Assembly: GCA_949987565.1 (NCBI GenBank)
Contig: OX465112.1
Span: forward strand, 13,987,299-14,051,298
Direction: 5' to 3'
DNA: 64,000 bases
Origin: Luidia sarsii
Lineage: Eukaryota > Echinodermata > Asteroidea > Paxillosida > Luidiidae
Each line of letters opens with the position of its first letter. Position 1 is the stretch's first letter. The notes beneath the pieces were generated by a model. It was not told the origin of the DNA. It saw nothing but the letters and a program-made list of their open reading frames with translations, and made no database searches. Positions 21,980-32,560 of the stretch are shown one piece after another. Made by a program: the position numbers and the translations under genes.

Positions 21980-22846
21980 ATGGGTACCTGGGCTGGCCAT
22001 GCCCTGCCCGGAGCTTTCTTCATTGTCTACGCCATCTGGTGGATGGTGCAGTTCACCTACGAGAAGGTGGCCCTGGACGGCGGCCGACTCAAGCCGCGCG
22101 GCCGCATCCTGAGCTGCCTCCACCGCTGGCCCCTAGAGGGGGCCACCATCCTGATGGCGGGGATGATCGGCTTTGTGGCCGAGATGATGTACCCGGTGCC
22201 CAAGTGGACTCTGATCGGCGCGGACGGCCAGTTCAAGCACCCGGCCGAGTGGCAGCACTGCACCATGTACACGTTCTTCTCCGTCTACGGCCTGAGCCAG
22301 GTGCTGGCCATGACCTGCCTGCCTGCCGCCGAGCGCTACACCAAGATCTTCGGCAGCCTGGCCTTCTTCGTGGAGGGCCTCCTGTTCTTCTTCCACACCC
22401 ACGGCCGGGCCGATCTGGACGTCCGCCTCCACTTCATGCTGGTCATCGCCATCGCCGCCTGCACCATCCTGTGCCTCTGCGAGGTCTGGTTCCCCAAGGA
22501 CGACCGGTTCCGCGTCATGCGCTACACGGCCACCCTCCTGCAGGGCACCTGGTTCTTCATGGTGGGCACGGTGCTCTACTGGCCACCCTCGGGCGTGCCC
22601 TGGGACGAGGAGGACCACCTCAACCTCATGTTGGTCACCGTGGCCTTTGCCTGGCACCTCCTCCTGGACATCGTGGTCATGCTGGTGGTCTACGGCCTGG
22701 TCTCGCTCGTCCTCAAGACCACGGGGGCGGCTGCCGTCCACTACCGGCCCATGTCCAGCCACGGGGAGGAGATTGAGTTTGAGAGCCGGAAGCTGATGGC
22801 CAATGGTAAGCGCGTCCGCGTCGGATCGGACATTGAGAGTGATTAG
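21980..22846 (+). CDS. TMEM45-family seven-transmembrane protein (paralogue 1)
   Basis: A 288-residue protein of the TMEM45 (DUF716) family, close in length to the human members (about 275). The N-terminus MGTWAGHALPGAFF parallels the family start GHALPGSFF. Conserved blocks are WQHCTMY near residue 92, FFVEGLLFFFH near 130 and LLQGTWFF near 186. About seven hydrophobic segments are visible (near residues 5-28, 54-71, 95-113, 122-141, 149-170, 180-201, 214-245). The tail is acidic and ends in DIESD. The whole coding region is in one exon, after an acceptor at 21945. The paralogue at 25628 follows in tandem on the same strand. The family's biochemical role is poorly defined, so no activity is claimed. 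Confidence 0.95.
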   Translation: MGTWAGHALPGAFFIVYAIWWMVQFTYEKVALDGGRLKPRGRILSCLHRWPLEGATILMAGMIGFVAEMMYPVPKWTLIGADGQFKHPAEWQHCTMYTFFSVYGLSQVLAMTCLPAAERYTKIFGSLAFFVEGLLFFFHTHGRADLDVRLHFMLVIAIAACTILCLCEVWFPKDDRFRVMRYTATLLQGTWFFMVGTVLYWPPSGVPWDEEDHLNLMLVTVAFAWHLLLDIVVMLVVYGLVSLVLKTTGAAAVHYRPMSSHGEEIEFESRKLMANGKRVRVGSDIESD

Positions 22847-24735
22847 AGAGAGACGGCCAGTTTAACCACTTCCGCACAGGGCTACTTTCCAGTGGCCTTG
22901 ACCACTGCACAGGTTTTTCTTTATAAGGCCAAGTAAAAAACAAAAAGCTTAGCGTTCTGCCTTTTTGGAAAAAAGGATGGAGGAGTCCCTTTTTTTCTTT
23001 TCCGTTTTCAAAATGGCCGACTGACCCATTAACCCATTTATCCACGGCCAAGGTATTTTTCCAAGATGACTGCCATATTTTTCATCTTTTTTTTTTAATC
23101 AAGAAGTTAACACGTACGAATAGACAATTTGCACAGTGACGACTGAGTGTATAGAAACTTTTTGAGGGTTTATAACAAAAAGCAAAAAAAAGGCAGGTGG
23201 CCTCCAAAATGGAAGCGGGTTGGGAGGCTAAACATGGTTGTTTTTATTACTTGGCCTAATGTGCCATTTTCATACTCGCTAAACAATCAGGAACATTAAA
23301 AAGCTGTGAAATAAATCAGTAACAGTACAATATCTGTACAACTACATGTACAAGCAAGTCAGAGCTAACCTGGCACAATCAGATGTCTGTGTGGCAGTGT
23401 GGCTTTTGTCATGCAACTACTTTTTTTGTTTTGTGGGAGGCCGAAAAGATGTGGTATTTTTGCACATGAAATATAATCTCCTCTGCAATGCACCCTATTC
23501 ACCGTGATGGAGGATTACACAAGAGTCCAAAGGTACATGTTAATTATTGATGAGTGACGACATGCGTAGGATTTGAAAAGAAATATTTTATGTAGGCCTA
23601 TATATCTGCAAGATTGAAGAGCTCTGCTATGGGTAGATGATTTTGACTTGTAATGTCTGTGCATCTGAATCATAAAAAAAGTACATACATGATCAAGAAA
23701 TATACTTTGACTTCCAATTGGTTGCAAGACAAAATTAAATGTTATGAAATGTTCTGATTGTTTGCGATTGTTTGAAGCTTCATCAACTAGGTCGGCATCA
23801 TTGCAATTAGAAAGGGTTTTATTTTTAATTTGCTGAGATGTAGCGTTGCAGGACTGCACTTGACGGCAGAAAATAATGCTCTCTTCAGTCCCAATTCTTA
23901 GAAGGTTGGATCGATTGGTTTTCTTCTGAGTTTGCATAGATCTGTACTACTACTGTACTAAGAATTGCAGTGAACCGGATTACCCCCTCAATGATATCAG
24001 GTGACATTGTCATGGTGATATTTAACAAGTTACAAATATTAATTTATGAGAATTCCATTCCATTTTGATTGAGCTCAGGGTTGCTAAGACTGGAGTCTGG
24101 AATGCCGTCTTTAAAATTATGAGGTACCATGTTTTCTCCTAAAAAGTAGTGTACATTTATTCAATGTAAAATGTTAAATATTGATTGAATAACTTCCCTC
24201 AATAATCACGCACTATTTTGTCTTTCATGGTCACATTTATTTTGTGCATATGATTTTTTAATATCTATTTAGCAAATACTATTCCCAATAAAGGTTTGAT
24301 TAGTAAATTAATTTATGCTTTCTTTAGCATTTCTAAGATTGTAAGATATTGTTGAAATTATTATTGTCAGGTGTGTTGGTATGAATTGCCTTATTTTGTC
24401 TGTAGTATTGCTTAGTATTGGTGATTTTCAGATTTAAAGAGACACTAATGTTGAAGGCCAAAACAGAACCATTTTGAAAACGAAATGTTGTTTGAGCTTA
24501 TGAAAATGTCTCGAAATGTAATATTTTGGAATGCATTAACTTCTCATAATTTGTGAACATTTCTTAAAGAATTTCTGTGTAATGTGTAAATTGCTTTTTG
24601 TTCTGCAGAACATAATGTGGAATCCAAATTTCTTTTTTTTATAATATATTTCAATCAAATGGGTACTGATAGTCTTATATTTTTAATTGTTTTGTTATTG
24701 TATTTTGAATCTATCTGAATAAAAAGCGGTTGAAT
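22847..24735 (+). other. Probable 3' UTR of TMEM45 paralogue 1
   Basis: AT-rich and without convincing ORFs. It ends with AATAAA at 24718-24723, the first clear polyadenylation signal in good context after the stop. The assignment is inferred from position. Confidence 0.5.
24718..24723 (+). terminator. AATAAA polyadenylation signal
   Basis: The canonical hexamer lies 1.9 kb after the TMEM45 paralogue 1 stop, followed by a mixed A/G region. Confidence 0.45.
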
Positions 24736-25627
24736 TAGCAAAAAGGCAAAGGCATTTGTTGTGGTGTGTTACTTGACTGGTACTTGGTAGGTAGTGGTAG
24801 CACAGAGCATGCATAGAGTAAGTAACCTTGCTCTATGGTGGTACTAGAACTTAGAAGGGATACAACTCGAGTTTCTCAGTGTGATATTATTATGAATCCA
24901 CAAGTTTTTGAGTTAGTGACGAGAATCTCATTTCAGTCTGTGTTTAAGAAAATTGTGAACGTTGCTGGGCAAGCACTGATCTTTCAAAAACTCTGCATTA
25001 TACATGCACCTTTGAAATTTGGTGCACGTCACTAACGCTAACACTGTAACAGTAACCATAGAGGAAGGAAATCAATTTGAAATTCATTGTTTTAGAGACC
25101 TTGCTGCGAATTGAAACCGCATACGTGCGTTTGCGGGCGTGGCGCTTCACAAACTGAAGCTAGCTGCAGAGTGGGTCGAATATTCCGCTGTTTGATGTAG
25201 GCGCGGGGATATTCATCTAGACTTCATGCATTACAATATGTCAACCTAAGATATCGCATTCAAAGCTTTGTCGTAATGCGCGGATACAACTCTTGATGCT
25301 TGGTTTCTAGATGTGCTGCCTTATACGCATCTGACAGCCGAGTGCATGAGCGACATGACGCCCAATGTCATTCGCAATTGCAAATAAACTCACGAGATTG
25401 CCTGTGACACTTTGACTGTGACTGTGACTCTGAGGTATGTGAAGGTTGCAGTTGTACAATCCCAAAAAGCAAAATACTCCGCTAAATTGTCTGTTGTCAA
25501 CGCCCAGACGTTGCAATAATCCGCAGACATCCCAGAGGCAGCCGGTGATCTAGCCAGTGTGACTGTGAGTATCTTTTTGGTGCCGAAATTCAGCTTGGTA
25601 TTTTGCGTTGGGGGATCGGGAAAAAAA
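24736..25627. other. Intergenic region and probable promoter of TMEM45 paralogue 2
   Basis: 24790-25060 has GTAACA/AGTAAC and GCTAACACTGTAACAGTAAC strings. From about 25090 the sequence becomes GC-richer (CATACGTGCGTTTGCGGGCG). No clear TATA box or leader exon could be fixed. Confidence 0.4.
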
Positions 25628-26488
25628 ATGGGCTCGTTCGCGGGACACGCACTGCCGGGCGCCTTCTTCATCTTCTTCGCCATATGGTGGTTGGTCCAGT
25701 GCGCATACCGCCACATCGCGCTGGACAACGGCAGGCTCGAGCCCAGGGGAAGGCTCCTGCGGACCCTCCACCGCCAGCCCGTCGAGGGTGTGGTGATCGT
25801 CTGCAGCTGCGTGATCGGCTTCGTGGCGGAGAACATGTACCCGGCCCCCAAGTGGGGCATCTACGCCGCCGACGGGAGCTTCGCCTACACCCACGTCTGG
25901 CAGCACTGCGAGATGTACACTTTCTTCGGCCTGTACGGCATCACCGTCATCCTGGCCAAGACCAGCGTCCCGCAGGCGGCCAAGTACGAGAAGATCGTGG
26001 GAGCGGTGGCTTTCTTCGTGGAGGGGCTTCTCTTCCACTTCCACACGGAGGGCCGCTCTGCCATTGACGTGCACCTCCACGGTCTCCTCGTCTACGCCAT
26101 CGCGGCGTGCGTGCTGTTCGCCGTCGGCGAGGCCTACTGGCCGAGGGACGGGCGTTTCTGCGTCATGCGCTGCGTGGCCGTTCTCCTGCAGGGCACCTGG
26201 TTCTTCCAGGTAGGCACGGTGCTCTACTGGCCTCCCTCGGGCCAGCCCTGGGACGACGAGGACCACGCCAACATCATGTTCCTGACGGAGGCCTTTGCCT
26301 GGCACCTCCTGGTGGCCATCCTACTGGTGGTCATCGTCTACGGCCTGGCCTACGCCGTCCTGAGAGTGACCGGCAACGCTGCCGTCCACTACCGGCGGAT
26401 GGAGGCCGTTGCCGACGGCGAGGATATCGAGTTCGGCACGCGGAAACTGCTGGACAACGGCGCTCCCAATAACATTGACTCGGACTAA
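25628..26488 (+). CDS. TMEM45-family seven-transmembrane protein (paralogue 2)
   Basis: A 286-residue paralogue of the protein at 21980. The start MGSFAGHALPGAFF was chosen over an in-frame ATG at 25559 because it aligns with the family N-terminus. The intervening 23 codons look like leader sequence, and an A8 run directly precedes the chosen ATG. It shares WQHCEMY, FFVEGLLFHFH, LLQGTWFFQVGTVLYWPPSG and the PWDDEDHAN block with paralogue 1, and ends in the acidic NIDSD. The same seven hydrophobic segments are visible. It is a single coding exon, GC-rich against AT-rich surroundings. The pair probably arose by tandem duplication. Confidence 0.95.
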   Translation: MGSFAGHALPGAFFIFFAIWWLVQCAYRHIALDNGRLEPRGRLLRTLHRQPVEGVVIVCSCVIGFVAENMYPAPKWGIYAADGSFAYTHVWQHCEMYTFFGLYGITVILAKTSVPQAAKYEKIVGAVAFFVEGLLFHFHTEGRSAIDVHLHGLLVYAIAACVLFAVGEAYWPRDGRFCVMRCVAVLLQGTWFFQVGTVLYWPPSGQPWDDEDHANIMFLTEAFAWHLLVAILLVVIVYGLAYAVLRVTGNAAVHYRRMEAVADGEDIEFGTRKLLDNGAPNNIDSD

Positions 26489-27109
26489 GAAGATGAACAG
26501 TTACGGCCTCCGATATTCATTGCAACTCACTTAGGGAGATATTTGTAATATGATGCACAAATAGTTTCAGTTTTACAAATCCCATGCAGCCTTGCTTCCC
26601 ACCCCGATATTCTTGATCCAATCGTACTATAGAGGTTTTTCACATGACGTCACTTGACCGCCAAAGGCTGATTAGCATGTCCACAGGAGCGTCCAAATCC
26701 ACGGAAGCGCGTGCAAATATCGAATCCAAGTACTTCCATTGGACATTTGATGACTCGAAGTTGCGCGCATTCCAAGTACATCCGCGTGAATTGAACCTTG
26801 AACGCTAACCGGCAAAACGCATGTGACTGAAAAATCTCTATTGCTCTCAGTCTAATGGTCATGGTTTTGTTCATTTCCTAACGAGGAAACAAGATCCATG
26901 ATATTCTAAAAGTAGTCTTTCCATGGACAAGTGTAAAACTGGGTTGACATTCTAGAAAGTGAGTTTCAGGCAGTTTAGTTGTTTGGTCACACGCTCTATG
27001 GAGTTTTTTGTAACCGCTGTCAAATTGTAACACTTTCAAGGATGGTCTAAACATGTAAAATGAGGTGTCCAGGCTCGTGCTTACAATATGAGTCGATGGC
27101 CAGTTACAT

Positions 27110-27345
27110 AATGAAGGCTTAGGCTCAGGCTTATGCGTAGATCACATTTCTCTCACCCGTTATAATGTCACAGGCATCTACAAAGTACAAACAAGCATTT
27201 GGCCCCAGTTTCTCAGTGAATAGGGCCTACTCTGCACTTAACAAGCTGGCAAACCTTCAAATTTCAAATTTGGCAACAAACCACTTACCACAGCCTGTAT
27301 TTTCAGGTTTTGTCTGATGGAGACGAAGCCTGAACCCTAGCCTGA
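27110..27345. mobile_element. GAAGGCTTAGGC-family MITE, diverged
   Basis: ATGAAGGCTTAGGCTCAGGC at the left and GACGAAGCCTGAACCCTAGC at the right, with the ATTTCTCTCACCCGTTATAA interior block shared with 5020-5222. Confidence 0.6.
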
Positions 27346-27902
27346 TGCATAGATTCATTCTAGTAAAGGGCCTATAGTCACATCGTTTGAGACTCACTCG
27401 TCTCTGAGTCCAGAGTCATCCAGGTCCTGAGTCCGAGTCTGAGCCACAAGCCACAAAGATTGAGGCTTGAGTCCAAGTTACGAGTCACCTTTTAATTTCA
27501 ATATGTATTCAGTGTATAAGAAACATGAAAGGCTGCTCACATGAGTGTGTATTCATATCAAATAGTTTAGTAAGCATATTGGATAAAAGTATAATTCAAG
27601 CAACTTGTGTAATTATGTGTACTGACAATGCACTAATATGAATTTTAGAAGCTGCTACATGTACATGGTGATTGCAGTCTATCTCGGTGTGCACGGAGGC
27701 AATGGAATCCATTTATTTTTGTGGTAATTTTTTTATCAAGTGACAAATTATGCAAGCCGAGTCTGAGTCAGTGGAAATCAGATTCGAGTTCAGCTCGAGT
27801 CTGAGCCTGAGTTGCGTGGATACTGGATAAGCCTTACAATACGATGGATAACCCATCAATAAATAAGACTTAAGGCCTTGCATGGTGGGTGAATCAATAT
27901 AC

Positions 27903-27967
27903 GAAGGTTTGCGGTGACACCATGTATCAGGTCTCTTAAAGGAAGAGGTTTGGTTCTAAAAAGAACC
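27903..27967 (-). repeat. Single arm of the histone-stem-loop repeat
   Basis: GCGGTGACACCATGTATCAG followed by GGTTCTAAAAAGAACC at 27952-27967. On the minus strand the latter is a histone-type stem with a TTTT loop. There is no second arm. Confidence 0.65.
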
Positions 27968-28940
27968 TGAGTGGTAACCCATCGTAAGTCGGGATGCTGT
28001 GGGTCGTGGTTTCTGTTTTCTGTTTATTCCTGATCATCTTGCTGTTGATTGTAAGTTATGATGGGTTTGATTGAATTCCACGGCCCCATGGGTCTAACCC
28101 TACAGTAACTACCCACCACTTGTTTCTAGCACATGACCTGAATCCTGCAAAATCCTACAATCCTTCAGTTAAAAGCCCCAAACCTTTCAGTCCAACAGTG
28201 TCTCCCTGGACCATTAGTACCTACTCCTTTTTGTGATAATGTATATTTTTACTACCAAGTGCCCTCCATCACATTGGGCCTTGTAACCTGGATCCTACAT
28301 TTTCCTCAAGTGACAAAAAACTCAATCCTGGGGAATCATCCTCCATCACTTTATGCCTTGTAAGTGTAACCTGTATCCTGCATTTTCCTACAGTGACAAA
28401 ATCTCCACATGCCCTCAATCCTGCAAATTCCTACAATGCATCAACTACCGCATGCCTTTAATCCTACACATTCCTACACTAGGACAATAGGATTCTGTAG
28501 GATTTGGGAAAGTTAGGAAATTTGATGAATCTGAAATGGTCCAATGGGTCCATATATGGAAATTTAAACCAGCACCTTTTGACCTCTGCCATTGTTTACA
28601 TGCTGGCCACAGGCAGAGGGCCACTGAAACATTGAATGACTCTGGCCAGCAGAATTTCCGAATAGACAACATTTCAGTGGCCTCTATGAACGAAGTGTGA
28701 ACTTTGAGATTGATCGTGGCAAAACTATTTAATTTTTTCATTGGTAATTTGAATGAATTCAGTGCAGAGAATTTCCTTTTCTGGACAGTAAATGTTGAAA
28801 GTTTATGATAACTTATGCTTGCCCTGATTTGCCACAAAAACCTGAAATTTGGTTCAAATAAGTCAGATTCCCCTATTTGTTTGTACAAACAACCTACTGG
28901 TCCATTTGTTTTTTTGTTATTTTGTGGGTTTTTTGAACAG

Positions 28941-29052
28941 GGAAGGGAACTGTAAGTGCATGTTGCGAACCTGCGAAACAGCCGGCGGGGCCCGGGCCCT
29001 TAAACTGCACGGTACACGGCTCGACCCCCAGGACACCAGTGACACATTGTGA
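28941..29052 (+). CDS. Possible terminal coding exon, gene unknown
   Basis: A GC-rich island in AT-rich DNA. After an acceptor-like TTTTTTGAACAG an open frame reads REGNCKCMLRTCETAGGARA to the C-terminus DPQDTSDTL and a TGA. No upstream exon was found and the protein is not recognised. A GTAAGT lies inside the frame. It could equally be a conserved non-coding block or part of a non-coding RNA. Confidence 0.2.
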
Positions 29053-30404
29053 TCCGAGAATCCTCCCGGGCCCCTCCCCCAGCAAGGATTATTAATGTAC
29101 CTAGTAAGAAAAAATAGCTCCGTTAATTACACAAAAGGCACACCGTATGCCGTAAGTGCCATAACCCCCCATACAACACACACACTGTAAGTGCATTTCA
29201 TTTGACCGTTGCACAGAAAACCTTTGAAAGACCACTGCCTCTACGTCTAACATACACATTTAATTAAGAACATATTTTCCTTTCATATGTCTATTGTAAA
29301 TTGATAGCATTTTATTTTAACTTCGGGTATCCTGATATAGGTAAAAACTTGAGAAATTGCATATATTTAGACAAAAAATATATTATATACAGAAACTTTA
29401 GATTCATATAAACTCATGTACTCTAAGGGGGAAAAAGCAAATATAACTTGGTGTTCAAATATTTTAGAATGAAAATATACAGAACGATATTTTGTCGTGA
29501 ATTTATAACCGCTTTGTTCACAGCATCATTTGTGTATTGTAATTTGTTGGAGCTTTAGAATCCATTCTATCATATGAGATGCCTGTGCCTGTAAAAAGCA
29601 TTTAGTGTAATATTTTCCTCATGGTGTATATGAGGAAAAAATATTTGGCAAAAGGTTTTACATTTTGCTTATTTTGTTCAGTGAACTTTTATTTACTTTA
29701 TTTCAATTGTTTCCAATTTTAATTGTTTTTGATGTAAGTGATTTAGACAATGTGGTGCTTATGAGGTGTGGAATGTATTTTTTTTATTTCAGTTTTTAAA
29801 GTAACAAATCAAGGAAAAACTAACAGAACTGTTTAAACATTTGAAAGAAAACTGCCTTTTTTCAAGTTTTTAAGTTCATTGCTGACTGTTCCTTTAATAT
29901 AGAACATGGCCTTCTTTCTTTATACATTATGTCTATTTTTTTGGTATTTGATTTTTGATTTTTGCCATGAATACTTGCCGTAGAAACAGTTCACCATCTG
30001 AGAGTTACTATGCACTGATTGTATGGTGATCAGTGTGCGGGTCCATTACGAGACATTCATCACAAGGGAGAGGCAAGTCTGCAGAAAATTCTGGCAGGTT
30101 GCCGTGTAAACCTTCCAAATCCTTGCCGAATTTACGTGCATACCGGGGTGTTCAAACACACAAGAGCATTTGACAGAAAGTCAAGCAAATCCATCATTCT
30201 ACATGTAAAGTGAGCTCTGCCGCGGGTGAATGTCTTGTTAAGATATGTCAAGATACAACAAATTTGGCGATTGGCCCCTACAAGAAATTGATGTTAGGAG
30301 CTAATTGAAATGATTTAGTGCTAACTCCATTGTCTACCAAGACTAATACACCAATATGAATCTTTTGGCAATGACTTTAAAGCATTTCTTCAAAGATTAG
30401 GAGG

Positions 30405-30530
30405 GCCTGACGTTTCTGCCTTTGAGGAAGGTCCTGCTCGGATCGAAACGTCAGGGCGGTCAGGCCCTCCTAATTTTTGATATGCGCTTTTTGGTCACTT
30501 TAGTCAGTAAGCAGTTTGCAACATTTTTGC
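30405..30530 (+). repeat. GATCCTAGCAGG-family copy with complete fold
   Basis: GGCCTGACGTTTC at the left pairs with GAAACGTCAGG at the right. Between them CCTTTGAGGAAGG and TCCTGCTCGGA form two small hairpins. The usual tail (CAGTAAGCAGTTTGCAACAT) follows. Confidence 0.85.
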
Positions 30531-31551
30531 ATATTACTGTACATTAGTCGTTACTTCAAAGGGTTGACAAGAGAGGGTATGCTGCACTGGGGCAGGACTG
30601 TGTGGACCTGGTGCATGCTGCAGTCCCGCACTCTGAACGATGAAAACTAAACCGAAGCTGTACAGTATTTCAATGACTTGGAAGCTTTCACTGTAGTGTT
30701 TAGTATTTACAAAGTTCTACATGTTCTGTAGGTTTTCTTACATGTGTGTTTGAGCTGTCCTGAATGTGAAAGGGTCAAGTTCCATGTACGTTGAAACTTC
30801 AGTGAAGGTTTTTACTCTATTAATATTTACTCGGAGCTACTGCCTATGTTTGGTTTAATAACAAACAGACTTTTGGCAAAGCACTGGATACAGTGCTGAT
30901 TACACCTTGGTGTAAAAGGGAAGACTCATTTCTTAATTAATCAAAGCACCTGTCATCATTGCAGTCAGGTCTGGCCTTATTTACAATATTTTAAACCTTT
31001 AAGATGATGGGATGACAATACATATCTGTCCAGAGCATCCATTGTTGCCCCCCCCCCCCACGAAAGCTTATCTCAAAGAAATATTGAGGGTCCATTTGCA
31101 TTTTTTGTTCATTCATGCCTCATTTAATCAGTACACAGTTTTTGTTTTGAGTGATATATATATACTAACATTTTGCAAACTGCTTTCTGACATAATGAAC
31201 AAAATCTAATACTCAAAAAAGTAGTAGAGGGCATGCCAGGCCCCTTTTCCTTTTTTGTTTTTACTTTCATAAATAAGACATCTGAATGTATGTTTTCCAC
31301 ATGTTAAATGATGGGTTCAGCTTCTGTCCCCTGAAACGAGTGCACTTATGAAATAGTGAAGAAACTACTGCATCTCTGTATATAGGTTTACATGTATTGT
31401 TTCCTCCCTGGCTGACTGCCAGAATGAAAACTAGGCATGATAATGTGTAGATAAATGAAACCCTTTGATGTGTTAATTAATTCTTCAGTATATACAAAAT
31501 TATACATGTTGTATAATACACTTCTGTACAAGGCACTGTATTTCTGTAGAG

Positions 31552-31910
31552 TTTAAAGCCCCTATACAACATTGGTAAGATCAAAAAACAGAAATGTTCA
31601 CAGATTTACATGAAACTTATAGTTTGAAGATGGTTATGGTAGAAACCTTGCACTGAAATATTTCTGCCTAAAATGTTGCATTTTGGGCGAAAAGAGTAAA
31701 AGAAATCTTTTACGTCTCACCGAGATCTAAACTATATTTTGTAGCAGTACGGTGGTGAATGCTGCATTTTCGCGAAACAAATTTTCTCGAGACTCGGTTA
31801 GCGGATTGAGCTGAAATTTTCACAGGCGTGCTATTTCATGCATATGTTGGATCAGACAACGTATGGATGCTATTCTCTAACACTGACCAATGTTGCGTAG
31901 GGGCTTTAAA
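31552..31910. mobile_element. TTTAAAGCCCCTA-family MITE, copy 2
   Basis: Starts TTTAAAGCCCCTATACAACA and ends TGCGTAGGGGCTTTAAA. It is closely similar to 3882-4259 throughout. Confidence 0.9.
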
Positions 31911-32404
31911 CGTTTTACTCTAGGTGTTTGTCTTGTTTTAGGGTAAAGATGCAACGAGTGAAATTGAACAATGCACTGAAGTGAGGTGAAATAGCCAATG
32001 CAGGCAAGAATCTGGGTAAAACGAGAATGCATTTATATTTCAATTTTACATTTGGTGAAGCTTAAACAAAATGAGGTGCTTTAAAAGGAGTGAGTGACTT
32101 GAGCACTTATACAATTTATGAAAGGTTATATTTTTTAAAAATCTCACAGGTTTTCCCATAGGAACAGTAGTTTAGTGAGTGGCATGAGTGGGTCTAGTAG
32201 ATGTAAGGTTTTGTCTCATTTATTCATATATTTTATTTTTCTATTGGTACTAAATTGTACGAGTAAAAAATGGTATGGAGAGGTGTAGTTACTGATTATA
32301 ATTAACTTTGCATGTTAAGTGGTCAAAATAAAGAAGTACGTGTATATACATGGAGTCATGGACAGTCATGGACAAAAGGCATGCTTGTGTGTTGATGTGG
32401 GAGG

Positions 32405-32560
32405 ACTGGTTGGTCGGTTAAACAGTTGGCTAATGGTTGGTTGATTGGTAAATTGCTTGCTCCCCCTTGTTTGGTTGGTTGGTTGATTATATGATACGAT
32501 CGGTCAACGATCAATCAATCGAAACCCAATCAATCAATGAATGTTTTTTTGTCAGTTGAT
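32405..32560. repeat. GGTT/ATCAATC simple repeats
   Basis: Degenerate GGTTGGTTGATT runs followed by the complementary AATCAATCAATG type, giving a weak foldback. Confidence 0.75.

Larger units (their letters stand above)
26489..28940. other. Non-coding stretch with dispersed repeats
   Basis: Contains a relative of the GAAGGCTTAGGC MITE at about 27110-27345, GAGTC-rich low-complexity blocks at 27385-27490 and 27755-27830, a histone-like stem-loop arm at 27903-27967, and a field of ATCCTACA/ATCCTGCA strings at 28130-28500. Some of the first part is presumably the 3' UTR of TMEM45 paralogue 2. Confidence 0.5.
29053..32400. other. AT-rich non-coding stretch
   Basis: Long T- and A-rich sequence without credible ORFs. 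It holds the dispersed repeat at 30405-30530 and the MITE at 31552-31910, and an AATAAA at about 32325. If the exon at 28941 is real this could be its 3' UTR. Confidence 0.45.

Noticed and set aside
21949..22776. 275-codon ORF overlapping TMEM45 paralogue 1, and the opposite-strand 209- and 251-codon ORFs over the two paralogues
   Set aside because: They are shadow frames in GC-rich coding sequence, with Arg/Pro/His-rich products and no family resemblance.
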